DNA from: Halarchaeum acidiphilum MH1-52-1
GTDB lineage: Archaea; Halobacteriota; Halobacteria; Halobacteriales; Halobacteriaceae
Direction of reading: 5' to 3'
Length of the DNA stretch: 46,881 bases
Assembly: GCF_000474235.1 (NCBI RefSeq)
Contig: NZ_BATA01000012.1
Coordinates: 1 to 46,881 of the forward strand
Positions 1-7,529 of the stretch are shown one piece after another (position 1 is the first letter of the stretch; the number at the start of each line of letters is the position of its first letter). The notes beneath the pieces were generated by a model. That model was given only the letters and a program-made list of their open reading frames with translations. It was not told the origin of the DNA and did no database searches. A program made the position numbers and the translations under genes.

Positions 1-584
1 TCTACGACGAGTACGTCGAGCGCCTCGCCGAGCGCGCCGCGGACCTCCCCGTCGGGAGCGCACACGACGCTGACACGATCGTCGGGCCGATCGTCAACGA
101 GAGCCAGCGCGACGAGATGCTCGGCTACGTCGAGGAGACGATCGAGGCCGGCGCGACGCTCGAAACGGGCGGCGAAACCGCCGAAATCGACGGCAGCGAC
201 GACTCGCTCGTCGTCAAGCCGACCGTCCTCTCCGGCGTCACCAACGACATGGCCGCCGCGTGCAACGAGACGTTCGGTCCGATCGCGCCCGTCATCCCCT
301 TCAGCGACGTCGACGAAGCCGTCGAACTCGCAAACGACACCGAGTTCGGTCTCTCCGGCGCCGTCCACGCCGGCGACCTCGGCGTCGCGAAGGACATCGC
401 GGACCGCATGGAGACTGGCCACGTCCACATCAACGACCAGCCGATCAACGACGAGGCACACGTTCCCTTCGGCGGCATCGGCGCCTCCGGCGTCGGCGGC
501 TACAACAGCGACGCCTTCCTCGACGAGATCACGCAGACCAAGTGGATCAGCCTCCAGCACGACGCCCGCGACTACCCCTTCTGA
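1..584 (+). CDS. aldehyde dehydrogenase, C-terminal part (5' end outside window)
   Basis: NAD(P)-dependent oxidation of an aldehyde to a carboxylate. The open frame enters from the left edge (first complete codon at base 3) and ends in TGA at 582-584, giving the last ~193 residues of a family usually ~480 long. The conserved ETFGP motif followed by IAPVIPF, the NDTEFGLSGAVH segment and the late PFGGIGASGVGGYN motif are all visible and in family order. The catalytic Cys normally lies about 15 residues before the YDEYVERL segment that opens the window, so it falls just outside. Resemblance is to benzaldehyde/vanillin-type or succinate-semialdehyde-type ALDHs; the substrate cannot be told. A hairpin follows the stop directly. 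Confidence 0.93.
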   Translation, partial: YDEYVERLAERAADLPVGSAHDADTIVGPIVNESQRDEMLGYVEETIEAGATLETGGETAEIDGSDDSLVVKPTVLSGVTNDMAAACNETFGPIAPVIPFSDVDEAVELANDTEFGLSGAVHAGDLGVAKDIADRMETGHVHINDQPINDEAHVPFGGIGASGVGGYNSDAFLDEITQTKWISLQHDARDYPF

Positions 585-589
585 AAAGG

Positions 590-608
590 CCGAGCGCGGA
601 GCGCTCGG
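590..608 (+). terminator. hairpin after the aldehyde dehydrogenase stop
   Basis: CCGAGCGC and GCGCTCGG form a perfect 8-bp stem around a 3-nt loop, beginning 5 nt after the stop codon. There is no T tract after it, so a role in 3' end formation or RNA stability is inferred from position only. Confidence 0.4.
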
Positions 609-699
609 TGAACCGACGACCGAGTGGCTCGAAGAACCCGAAAGGTCGCCGGACGATGGCCCGTGCTGGGTGTCAGCTCTCGTCTGTCACCCACTGAAC

Positions 700-790
700 C
701 TTCAAATAGCAGAACGCGACCATGCCATCGGGTGCGCTGACCGCGGCCCGGGCGGGAATCGCGAAACCCGACGGACATCCCGCCCGGCGA
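700..790 (+). other. intergenic promoter-like box and long stem-loop, possible small RNA
   Basis: The 585-844 gap contains no convincing gene. It holds a TATA-like TCAAATAG at 702-709, then perfect 10-bp complementary arms CCGGGCGGGA (748-757) and TCCCGCCCGG (778-787) around a 20-nt loop. A transcript starting ~25-30 nt after the box would begin near 735 and include the stem-loop. This may be a small RNA or the 3' structure of the convergent gene that ends at 845. Weak evidence. Confidence 0.2.
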
Positions 791-844
791 GCTGACGCCC
801 GTCGTGTACGCCCCCTCCTGACGTCTTGCCCGTCTCGTCGTGGC

Positions 845-1738
845 TTATTCGCCTCCGCGACGCACTTCGTCGCCGGTGACGTCCTCGATGCCGCGGACGA
901 ACGCCGCGATGTCCTCGTCGCCGTGGCCGAGCGCCCGCGCCGCGTTCGCCGCCTCCTTCGTCGCCGCAGTCGCCGGGAGCGGCACCTCGTTCTCGCTCGC
1001 GCTATCGAGCGCGAGCCGCAGATCCTTGAACTGCAGGTCGAGCGGGAACGCCGCCTCGAAGTCGCCCTCGGCGATCATCTCGCCCTTCACGTCGAGAAGC
1101 GTCGATGAGAGCGCGCCGGAGCCGATGGCCTCAAGCATCACGTCGACGTCGAGACCGTTCGCGTCCGCAAGCGCGAGCGACTCCGCGAACGACTGCATCA
1201 CGTCGCCCAGCAGGAGGTTCACGGAGAGCTTGGCGTGCGTGCCGTCGCCGACGTCGCCGCAGCGGACGACGGGATCACCCATCGCGCGCAGCACGTCCTC
1301 GACGGCGTCCACGTCCTCCTCTGCACCGCCCGCGAGCATCGTGAGCGTCCCCTCCTCGGCTGGTCCGACCGTCCCGGAGACCGGGCAGTCGACGAAGCGT
1401 CCGTCCGCGTCCGCGACGAGCGCCGCGATTTCCGCAGTATCGTCCGGCGAGACCGTGCTGGCGTTCACGACGTGGTCGCCGTCGTCGAGTCCCGCCAGCA
1501 GACCGCCCACACCAGTGAGGACGTCGCGAACGGCGTCACCGTCCGTCACCATCACGACGGAGACGTCCGCGCGCTCGGCCACCTCGCGCGGCGCGTCCGC
1601 GACGGGGACGCCGTCGTCGGCGAACGGTTCGGTCGCCTCCGGATTCCTGTTGTAGACGATACAGTCGAACGATTCGGCGACGTTCCGGGCCATCGGCGCG
1701 CCCATCGCGCCGAGACCGACGAATCCGACTGTCGGCAT
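845..1738 (-). CDS. NAD(P)-dependent 3-hydroxyisobutyrate dehydrogenase family oxidoreductase
   Basis: A beta-hydroxyacid dehydrogenase that oxidises a short 3-hydroxy acid or reduces the matching semialdehyde. Its 297 residues match the family length. The N-terminal Rossmann motif GLGAMGAPMARN (8-19) binds NAD(P); DCPVSGTVGPAEEG (117-130) is the substrate-binding motif; the catalytic lysine is K170 in GDGTHAKLSVN. The all-helical C-terminal domain is complete. It starts at ATG 1738 with a box A 27 nt upstream. It could equally be a tartronate-semialdehyde or glyoxylate/succinic-semialdehyde reductase; the aldehyde dehydrogenase nearby suggests aldehyde metabolism, but the two genes converge and are not an operon. 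Confidence 0.9.
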   Translation of the reverse strand: MPTVGFVGLGAMGAPMARNVAESFDCIVYNRNPEATEPFADDGVPVADAPREVAERADVSVVMVTDGDAVRDVLTGVGGLLAGLDDGDHVVNASTVSPDDTAEIAALVADADGRFVDCPVSGTVGPAEEGTLTMLAGGAEEDVDAVEDVLRAMGDPVVRCGDVGDGTHAKLSVNLLLGDVMQSFAESLALADANGLDVDVMLEAIGSGALSSTLLDVKGEMIAEGDFEAAFPLDLQFKDLRLALDSASENEVPLPATAATKEAANAARALGHGDEDIAAFVRGIEDVTGDEVRRGGE

Positions 1739-1761
1739 ACGTCACGCTACGGCGTCGCACG

Positions 1762-1769
1762 CCAAATAG
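1762..1769 (-). promoter_or_regulatory. box A (TATA) for the 3-HIBADH-like gene
   Basis: CCAAATAG on the plus strand reads CTATTTGG on the coding strand, centred 27 nt from ATG 1738. This fits a leaderless haloarchaeal transcript. Confidence 0.5.
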
Positions 1770-1800
1770 CCCGACGGCCCCAGTGAGACGTGCCGGAAAG

Positions 1801-1808
1801 GCTTTTGC
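1801..1808 (+). promoter_or_regulatory. box A for the small universal stress protein gene
   Basis: GCTTTTGC lies 28 nt upstream of ATG 1832, the usual spacing for a leaderless start. It supports ATG 1832 over the upstream in-frame start at 1790. Confidence 0.5.
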
Positions 1809-1831
1809 GCGGCCGGGAAGACGTATCGTTC

Positions 1832-2200
1832 ATGAAAGTGCTATTGGGCATCGGCGGTAGCGACGACTCGCTCGACGCCCTCGATCGCACGGTCGAACGC
1901 GCCGTCGAGGCGGGCGACGAGCTGACGGTCGCCGTCCTCGACAACCCGGAGAGCGAGCGCTCCGCGGACGAGGTCATCGATCACGCGACGGCGGTGCTGG
2001 AGGACGCCGGGCTGGACGCGGACGTCCGTCACATCACGGGTGATCCGGGGAGCGAACTCGTCCAGCTCGCCGAGCGCGAGGACTTCGATCAGGTCGCCCT
2101 CGGCGGCGGCGAGCGAAGCCCGATGGGGAAGATCCGACTCGGCCACATCGCCGAGTTCGTCCTGCTGAACGCGCCGGTCACGGTCACGCTGGTCAGATGA
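1832..2200 (+). CDS. universal stress protein family (UspA-like), 122 aa
   Basis: A single-domain UspA-fold protein, soluble and probably dimeric. It opens with MKVLLGIGGSDDSLDAL, the Usp strand-1 and nucleotide-contact segment. It closes with GGGERSPMGKIRLGHIAEFVLLN, a version of the G-x2-G-x9-G loop that binds ATP in UspA/MJ0577-type proteins. ATG 1832 is preferred over 1790 because of the box A spacing and because the family starts at this strand. Its stop overlaps the next start (ATGA at 2197-2200), so it is probably co-translated with the acetyltransferase. Physiological role unknown. Confidence 0.85.
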   Translation: MKVLLGIGGSDDSLDALDRTVERAVEAGDELTVAVLDNPESERSADEVIDHATAVLEDAGLDADVRHITGDPGSELVQLAEREDFDQVALGGGERSPMGKIRLGHIAEFVLLNAPVTVTLVR

Positions 2201-2757
2201 CGGACGAAACCGACACGGGTCCCGATTCGTTCCCGACGCCGCCGCTCTCCTTCGAGGACGGCGAGGGTCGCGAGATCACCGTTCGCACGCTCCCCTCGAC
2301 GGACGACGACGACTTCGAGGCGCTCGTCGCGATGTACGACGACTTCGACCCGAGCATGCGCGCGCAGGGCATCCCGCCGACGGGGGAGTCGCGCATCCGC
2401 TCGTGGCTGGAGACGCTCGTCGGCGGCGACGCCTACAACGTCGTCGCGTGGCACGAGGGCGACGCGGTCGGGCACGCGACGCTCGTCCCGGACGGCGAGG
2501 AGGGGTACGAACTCGCCATCTTCGTCCATCAGAACTCACAGGGATGCGGCATCGGGACGCGCCTCATCCGCACGCTCCTCGGATACGGCGCCGCGAACGG
2601 CGTCACCGAGGTCTGGCTGACGGTTGAGCGGTGGAACCACGCGGCGATCGCGCTCTACGAGAAGGTCGGCTTCGAGACGACGAACGCCGAGAGCTTCGAG
2701 ATCGAGATGTCGATGGATCTCTCCGCGGTGAACGCTCAGACGGACAGCACGGGCTGA
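2197..2757 (+). CDS. GNAT family N-acetyltransferase, 186 aa
   Basis: Transfers an acetyl group from acetyl-CoA to an amine of unknown identity. The GNAT motif A pyrophosphate loop QGCGIGTRLIR begins at residue 115. The C-terminal motif B region, with the typical WNHAAIALYEKVGFE signature, follows it. An N-terminal acidic extension of ~25 residues precedes the fold. The ATG overlaps the Usp stop (ATGA), which suggests translational coupling. The last 22 nt overlap the convergent Usp gene ending at 2736. The substrate could be a protein N-terminus, polyamine or antibiotic and cannot be told. Confidence 0.88.
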   Translation: MTDETDTGPDSFPTPPLSFEDGEGREITVRTLPSTDDDDFEALVAMYDDFDPSMRAQGIPPTGESRIRSWLETLVGGDAYNVVAWHEGDAVGHATLVPDGEEGYELAIFVHQNSQGCGIGTRLIRTLLGYGAANGVTEVWLTVERWNHAAIALYEKVGFETTNAESFEIEMSMDLSAVNAQTDSTG

Positions 2758-3188
2758 CTCGCGTAGAGCAACACGTACTCCGCGACCTTCTCCAGTACCG
2801 CACCCGGTGGGTCGGCGCTCGTGCGCCCCTGTCGCGGCACGACGATGAAGTCCGCGTCGACGTCCTCGGCGCAATCGAGGATGACGTTCCCCGGGTGATG
2901 TGTCTTGCGACGCGTCGAGAAGCCGTGCATCACGGACGTGCCGACCGGGACGTCCGTGTCGGCGGCGAACGCGCGGATATCGTCGAGGAACGCCCGGTGT
3001 CCGTCGGCGATGGCGTCCTCGTCGATGTCGCCCTCCTCGATGCTCTGTGCGACGTCGTCGCCGAGGACGAATAGCGCGTGGACGTCGGCGTCGTAGCGTT
3101 CGGCGACGGCGACGGCGTACTCCGCGGCGGTCCCGGCCGCGTCGCTCCCGTCGACGGGGACGAGGACCGTCTCGACTTCGAGGGCCAT
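2736..3188 (-). CDS. universal stress protein family, degenerate nucleotide loop, 150 aa
   Basis: A UspA-fold protein: METVLVPVDGSDAAGTAAEYAV-like opening, central strand DADVHALFVLG and C-terminal VAEYVLLYASQPVLSV are all present. The nucleotide-loop region (PRQGRTSADPPG) departs from G-x2-G-x9-G(S/T), so ATP binding is doubtful. ATG 3188 was chosen because it begins the fold and has a box A 27 nt upstream; the open frame extends far upstream in this GC-rich DNA without a conserved sequence. It is divergent from another Usp gene (3265) and overlaps the acetyltransferase at its 3' end. Confidence 0.85.
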   Translation of the reverse strand: MALEVETVLVPVDGSDAAGTAAEYAVAVAERYDADVHALFVLGDDVAQSIEEGDIDEDAIADGHRAFLDDIRAFAADTDVPVGTSVMHGFSTRRKTHHPGNVILDCAEDVDADFIVVPRQGRTSADPPGAVLEKVAEYVLLYASQPVLSV

Positions 3189-3211
3189 GTCCGCGTCTGC
3201 GAGGGCCGCCA

Positions 3212-3219
3212 CCAAAAGC
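3212..3219 (-). promoter_or_regulatory. box A for the minus-strand Usp gene
   Basis: CCAAAAGC (GCTTTTGG on the coding strand) is centred 27 nt from ATG 3188. The divergent Usp gene has its own candidate box GAGTTAAG at 3233-3240, 28 nt before ATG 3265, so the two promoters lie back to back. Confidence 0.5.
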
Positions 3220-3264
3220 CCACCGAGGAGTGGAGTTAAGTGCGGACGCGGCGACGTCCCGCGT

Positions 3265-3705
3265 ATGATCGACACCGTTGTCGTCGCGACCGACGGCTCG
3301 GAGAGCGTGCAGCGAGCGATCGAGGTCGCACTCGATCTCGCGGCCCGCTTCGACGCCGACGTCCACGCCCTCTCGGTGGTCGACACGGGCGAGGTCGAGA
3401 CCACTCCCGACGATCTCCGCGCGGAGATGGCGGACGCGCTGTCCGAGCGGGCCGAGGACGCCCTCACGGACGTCGTCGAGCGCACCGACAGGCCGGTGAC
3501 GACCGCGGTCCGCGAGGGGCGCCCGTCCGACGAGGTTCTGGCGTACGTCCGCGAGACCGATGCGGACGTCGTGGCGACGGGGACGCGCGGTCGGCACGGC
3601 GAGAACCGCCTGCTCATCGGCTCGGTCGCGGAGCGCGTCGTCCGCTCCTCGCCCGTCCCCGTCCTGACCGTGCGGCGCCTCGGAACCGACGAGTCGGGGA
3701 GCTAA
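3265..3705 (+). CDS. universal stress protein, ATP-binding type, 146 aa
   Basis: A UspA/MJ0577-type protein. MIDTVVVATDGSESVQRAIE is the first strand with its nucleotide-contacting Asp, and GTRGRHGENRLLIGSVAERVV carries the canonical G-x2-G-x9-G-S phosphate/ribose loop, so ATP binding is expected. This differs from its divergent neighbour, whose loop is degenerate. ATG 3265 has a box A at 3233-3240; the longer frame from 3187 has neither promoter nor conserved sequence. It ends 37 nt before the DHH gene. Stress-response role by family; specific trigger unknown. Confidence 0.9.
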   Translation: MIDTVVVATDGSESVQRAIEVALDLAARFDADVHALSVVDTGEVETTPDDLRAEMADALSERAEDALTDVVERTDRPVTTAVREGRPSDEVLAYVRETDADVVATGTRGRHGENRLLIGSVAERVVRSSPVPVLTVRRLGTDESGS

Positions 3706-3742
3706 CCGTCGGGTTCTTCTCCCTGCCCGCGCTTCCTCCGAT

Positions 3743-4839
3743 ATGAAAGACCGGGTCATCGACGACGATACCCTCTCGCTCGAACGCAAGTCCCGCCTGC
3801 CGGGGCGGGGATTCTTCGTCCCCGACGACGTCTCCGAGGCCGAGCGGGACCGCGAGCTCCGCGAGCGCCTCGACGGCGCGGACGTGGTCGTGGTGGCGGA
3901 CCCCGACGCCGACGGTCTCGCCTGTGCCGCGCTCGTCCGCGAGGTGTACGGCGACGCCGCCATCGTCCCCGCCGGCCCGCACAACCTCGAGGACGGCCTC
4001 GAACGTGCCGCCGAGTACGCGCCCGCGGACGCGACCGTCTACGTCTGCGACCTCTGTCCGGACGAGTACGCGTACGTCCGCGACGAACTCGAACGCCTCG
4101 TGGCGCACGCGAGCGCCGTCCACTGGTACGACCACCACCAGTGGACCGAGGACGCGGCCGAACGGGTCCGCGACGTTGGCGTCGACCTCGTCGTCGGCGA
4201 CTCCGACGAGGAGTGCACGGCCGACGTCGCGGTGCGCTCCCTCGACGCCGACCTCCCCCGCCACCTCGTCGAACTCGCGGCCGTCACACGCGATCACGAC
4301 CTCTGGCTCAAGGAGGACCCGCGCAGCGACGACCTCGCCGACTACTCGCATCGCGCCGACGACGAGGAGTACGTCGAGACGGTGCGCGAGCACGGTCCCG
4401 ACCTCCCCGAACCGGTCCTCGAATTCCTCGAAGCCGAGCGCGTCGAGAAGCGCGAACTGATCGACAAAGCCGTCGACCGCGCCGAGATCCGGACGCTCAC
4501 GGTCGCCGACGAGGCCGTGAGCGTCGGCGTCACCTACGGCCGATGCTCGCAGAACGAGGTCGCGGACGCCCTGCGCGAGCAGGCGCGGACGCCGCCGTCA
4601 TCGTGAAGCCCGCCGGCTCCGCTTCGATCCGCGGGAGCGAGGACTTCGAGCGGTGCCACGAGGTCGCCCGACAGGTGAACGGCGGCGGCCACCCGCAGGC
4701 CGCCGGCTGCAAGCCCGACATCTACGACGACATGCTCGACTACGCGAACCACTGGACGACCGGCGGCGCGGTGGCGACGCAGGTCATCCTCAACGCCTTC
4801 CGGACGCTCCCCGACGAACCCGCCGAGGCCGCCGAATAG
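3743..4839 (+). CDS. DHH/DHHA1 phosphoesterase (RecJ-like), single-base frameshift
   Basis: A DHH-superfamily phosphodiesterase/exonuclease that uses divalent metal. ADPDADG (52-58) and WYDHHQW (D130-H131-H132) are the metal-binding DHH motifs. The C-terminal DHHA1 domain has VNGGGHPQAAG. The frame that starts at ATG 3743 stops at 4604-4606, while the DHHA1 domain continues in another frame to 4839. One extra G at 4582-4583 (GGG instead of GG) restores REQGADAAVIVKP and a 365-residue protein. This is probably a sequencing contraction. Haloarchaea carry several RecJ-like DHH proteins; whether this one acts on DNA, RNA or dinucleotides is not clear. Confidence 0.85.
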
Positions 4840-4915
4840 CGCCTCGTTCCGCGGCGCGCCACGCTGCGCTCACCGCTCGTCTCGTCGCGGACCCTCGCGT
4901 CCGCTCGGCTCCGCG

Positions 4916-5350
4916 CTATTCCGCACAGAGCCAGCGTTCCGAGTAGCTCGCGCCGCACTCGCAGTGCGCGTAGGCGTGGACGACGGCGCCCTCCGCGTAG
5001 AGACCGCCGACCTCCTCGTTCTGCGCTTCGGTGAACGCGAAGACGAACGCGACGTCGTGATCCTCGTCCCCGTCGGCTTCGGGGCACTCGCCGCCCGCGA
5101 GGTCGCGATCGACGTGCCCGTCCGCGCCCATGGCCTCTTGGGCGAACTCCATCGCGGCCATCCCAGTCGTCTTCTGGAAGACGCTGCGGCCGCGCTCGCC
5201 GTCGAGGACGAGGACGACCGCGTCGTCGTGTGCGACGGCGTCGTCGCGGTCTGCGAGGCTCTCGACGTTCGAAACGACGTCCTCGGTGAGGTAGATCGCG
5301 ACGTCCTCGTGGCGCTCGCCCGCGAGGAACTCGGTGTACCTGTCGGTCAT
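4916..5350 (-). CDS. conserved haloarchaeal protein of unknown function, 144 aa
   Basis: An acidic soluble protein I recognise only as a haloarchaeal family (I recall a DUF5807-type label, not certain). It opens MTDRYTEFLAGERHEDVAIYL and has a late cluster AHCECGASYSERWLC with Cys and His that could hold a metal. No membrane segment. ATG 5350 has an AAGAAAAGC box A (coding strand GCTTTTCTT) about 26 nt upstream at 5371-5380. It converges with the DHH gene. No enzymatic function can be assigned. Confidence 0.75.
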   Translation of the reverse strand: MTDRYTEFLAGERHEDVAIYLTEDVVSNVESLADRDDAVAHDDAVVLVLDGERGRSVFQKTTGMAAMEFAQEAMGADGHVDRDLAGGECPEADGDEDHDVAFVFAFTEAQNEEVGGLYAEGAVVHAYAHCECGASYSERWLCAE

Positions 5351-5370
5351 ACCCGGTATAGGGGTTCGCG

Positions 5371-5380
5371 CAAGAAAAGC
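5371..5380 (-). promoter_or_regulatory. box A for the 144-aa gene
   Basis: CAAGAAAAGC reads GCTTTTCTTG on the coding strand, ~26 nt from ATG 5350. Confidence 0.45.
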
Positions 5381-5459
5381 GACGTGCGTTCGACTCGAAG
5401 CGCGCCGTACTCGCGGGCCGGGCGGCCCGCTCGTGGATTCGATCGCGCCGACGTGTCGC

Positions 5460-5870
5460 CTACTCGGCCTCGTCTTCCTCGGTCTCGCCCTCGCCGAGGA
5501 GTTCCGCGACGGACTCCGAGCCGGTCTCCGTGACCTTCGCGTTGATCTGGACGGTGGCGTCGGAGACCTCGCTCCCGCGGACGCTGATGCGGCGACGCTC
5601 GCCGTCGCGCTCGGGGTTGTAGCCGACGCTCTCCTCTTTGACGAGGACGTCCTCGAGACCGGGACCGGAGACGCTGGCGCGCATCGGACGCCCGGCCTCG
5701 TCGGAGCCGCCGGTGATTTCGAGCGTGCAGCCGGTCAGTCCAACGGCGTCACCGTCGACCTCGTCGCCGATATCCCGACCGATGAAGCGATTCGCGTCCT
5801 GTCCCTCGACTTCGACGGGGTACGCCGTCCCCTCGGCGGGGTCAGCGACCACGACGTTGAACGTAGCCAT
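5460..5870 (-). CDS. rps6e: 30S ribosomal protein S6e
   Basis: An archaeal/eukaryotic-type small-subunit ribosomal protein. The 136-residue length and the sequence match archaeal S6e: [11 protein letters not shown] start, [40 protein letters not shown], and the [20 protein letters not shown] segment. It has the acidic haloarchaeal C-terminus ([11 protein letters not shown]). ATG 5870 has a box A 26 nt upstream. It stands alone here, divergent from a conserved haloarchaeal gene, not inside a ribosomal operon. Confidence 0.96.
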   Translation of the reverse strand: MATFNVVVADPAEGTAYPVEVEGQDANRFIGRDIGDEVDGDAVGLTGCTLEITGGSDEAGRPMRASVSGPGLEDVLVKEESVGYNPERDGERRRISVRGSEVSDATVQINAKVTETGSESVAELLGEGETEEDEAE

Positions 5871-5892
5871 ACGCGTACTCCCGGTTGCGCGA

Positions 5893-5900
5893 CCTAAAAG
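5893..5900 (-). promoter_or_regulatory. box A for rps6e
   Basis: CCTAAAAG reads CTTTTAGG on the coding strand, ~26 nt upstream of ATG 5870. Confidence 0.5.
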
Positions 5901-5940
5901 CGCGTCGAAACCCCGGAGCGGCCGCGACGGGCGGCGACAC

Positions 5941-5948
5941 GCTTTTGG
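5941..5948 (+). promoter_or_regulatory. box A for the 203-aa conserved gene
   Basis: GCTTTTGG is ~26 nt upstream of ATG 5971, supporting that start over the longer open frame from 5638. Confidence 0.5.
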
Positions 5949-5970
5949 CCGCTTCTCGGGTACGTCGGGT

Positions 5971-6582
5971 ATGAGCGAGGACGACGCTACCGGGGTCGAG
6001 GCGGACGACGAGGCGGCCGACGACGACGGCCCCGAACCCGGCGTGCCCGAGGACGTCCAGCGCTACGACCGCTTCACGAAGGTCGACGGCGCGCAGTACG
6101 AGCGCGTCAACGACTTCCTCCGCGAGCGCACGTACATCACGGCCCGCGAGTGGGCGATCGCACGCCTCTGCGCGGACTTCCGGACGGAGACCGGTGTCGA
6201 GATGACGAAGATCGGCGAGAATCTCCCGGAACTCGTACCGTTCATGACGGACACGTACACCCCGCAGGCGGTCAATCAGGCCCGCGCGGCGTTCGAGGAG
6301 AAGGTGACGAAGGCCGGCGCGACGTTCCTCTACGGCGCGATGAGCGACTTCTTCACCGCGGACGAACTCGACGACCTGATGTACGAGTCGACGGAGGTCG
6401 CGAAGTTCCTCCTCGAAGTCGAGGGCGTCGAACTCACCGTCGAGGAGGAACTCGACGCGGAGGATCGCATCTCGGAGGTCATGCGCGACGTCCGCGAGGC
6501 GAGCGACGAACTCCGCCACTCCGGGGCGACCTGTCCCAACTGCGGGCACGAGATGACGGGCGACGCCAAAGCCGACGACTGA
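5971..6582 (+). CDS. conserved haloarchaeal protein, 203 aa (DUF5806-like)
   Basis: Not recognised functionally; I recall this haloarchaeal family under a DUF5806-like name. A ~30-residue acidic leader precedes a helical region ([35 protein letters not shown]) with a possible helix-turn-helix character. The C-terminus has a lone CPNCGHEM knuckle, enough for half a zinc site. No membrane segments. ATG 5971 was chosen from the box A spacing. Divergent from rps6e. A nucleic-acid-binding role would be a guess. Confidence 0.75.
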   Translation: MSEDDATGVEADDEAADDDGPEPGVPEDVQRYDRFTKVDGAQYERVNDFLRERTYITAREWAIARLCADFRTETGVEMTKIGENLPELVPFMTDTYTPQAVNQARAAFEEKVTKAGATFLYGAMSDFFTADELDDLMYESTEVAKFLLEVEGVELTVEEELDAEDRISEVMRDVREASDELRHSGATCPNCGHEMTGDAKADD

Positions 6583-6591
6583 GCGGACGCG

Positions 6592-7413
6592 TCAATCGTC
6601 GCCCCGAACGACACGTTCGTCGCCCTCGCTCAGCCGACCGGTGAGAACGGCGTTCACGACGGCGCCGACGAGCAGGACGAGCGCGGCGACGTAGAGCCAC
6701 GTGAGGAGGAGCATGACGCCGCCGAGGACTCCGTAGGCCTGATTCGAGCCGGCGTACGCGACGTACGCGCGGAAGACGGCGCCGAACGCGAGCCATCCGG
6801 CCGCGCCGACGAACGCCCCCGGGACGATCTCGCGGACCGTGACGGGCGTGCCGGGGAGGACGTAGTAGAGCGGACAGAACGCGATCGTCAGCCCGACGAG
6901 CAAGAGGACCGGTCCGAGGAGGTCGAGGAGGAGTCGATCCACGACGAGCGCGAGCGCGGTCCCGACGCCGACGAGGCCGATCGTGGCGACGGCGAGACAG
7001 CCGAGCGCGACGAGACCGTCCCGAACGGCGTTGACGAACCCGTCGATCTCCGTGCCGTAGACGACCGCGAACGCCGTGTTCAGCCCGCGGAAGACCTTCA
7101 GCGCGCTCCACGCGAGGAGGACGACGCCGAGCAGCGACGTGCCGAAGGCGCCGGTCTTGTCCGTCAGCGCGTCGCGGAGGAGGTCGGCGGCGTTCGGGGA
7201 GAGGAACCCCTGTAGGGCGGCGACGACGGCGTTCGCGGCGGTCGGCCCGCGGAGCGCGGACGCGAGCGCGAAGACGAGCACGAGCAGCGGGACGAGCGAG
7301 ACGAACGCCGCGTACGCGATGGCGCCCGCGACGAACGGGAGGTTGCGCTCGCGGACGACGGTCACCGTCTCCAGCGCCGCCTCGCGGGTGCGCGCGATCG
7401 TCGAGTCTGACAT
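6592..7413 (-). CDS. YihY/BrkB-family integral membrane protein, 273 aa
   Basis: A polytopic membrane protein of the YihY/virulence-factor-BrkB family. It opens with an amphipathic segment (TREAALETVTVVRERNLPFVAGAIAY) typical of the family. About six hydrophobic helices follow, including LVPLLVLVFALASAL, LGCLAVATIGLVGVG and YGVLGGVMLLLTWLYVAALVLLVGAVVNA. The FRGLNTAFAVVYGTE and YYVLPGTPV segments are characteristic. ATG 7413 begins the conserved region; the open frame runs much further upstream through the dihydroorotase gene without meaning. Function in archaea unknown; transport or envelope roles are proposed for the family. Confidence 0.9.
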   Translation of the reverse strand: MSDSTIARTREAALETVTVVRERNLPFVAGAIAYAAFVSLVPLLVLVFALASALRGPTAANAVVAALQGFLSPNAADLLRDALTDKTGAFGTSLLGVVLLAWSALKVFRGLNTAFAVVYGTEIDGFVNAVRDGLVALGCLAVATIGLVGVGTALALVVDRLLLDLLGPVLLLVGLTIAFCPLYYVLPGTPVTVREIVPGAFVGAAGWLAFGAVFRAYVAYAGSNQAYGVLGGVMLLLTWLYVAALVLLVGAVVNAVLTGRLSEGDERVVRGDD

Positions 7414-7529
7414 ACCCGTTCGTGTGGCCGTCCGGAGGTTGAACGTTCGGGCCTCGCCCTCGAATCCCCCGTGTGACTCGCCGCCGCTCGCGTCTCCCCC
7501 ACCTCGTTCGCCGTTCCGCGGCGATCCCC

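Noticed and set aside
722-1108. Plus-strand open frame starting at ATG 722
   Set aside because: Low-complexity Arg-rich product, mostly antisense to the 3-HIBADH-like gene, and the ATG is only ~13 nt from the TATA-like box.
2536-3984. 482-aa minus-strand frame over the Usp region
   Set aside because: Arg-rich shadow with no conserved blocks; the Usp genes on both strands explain the region.
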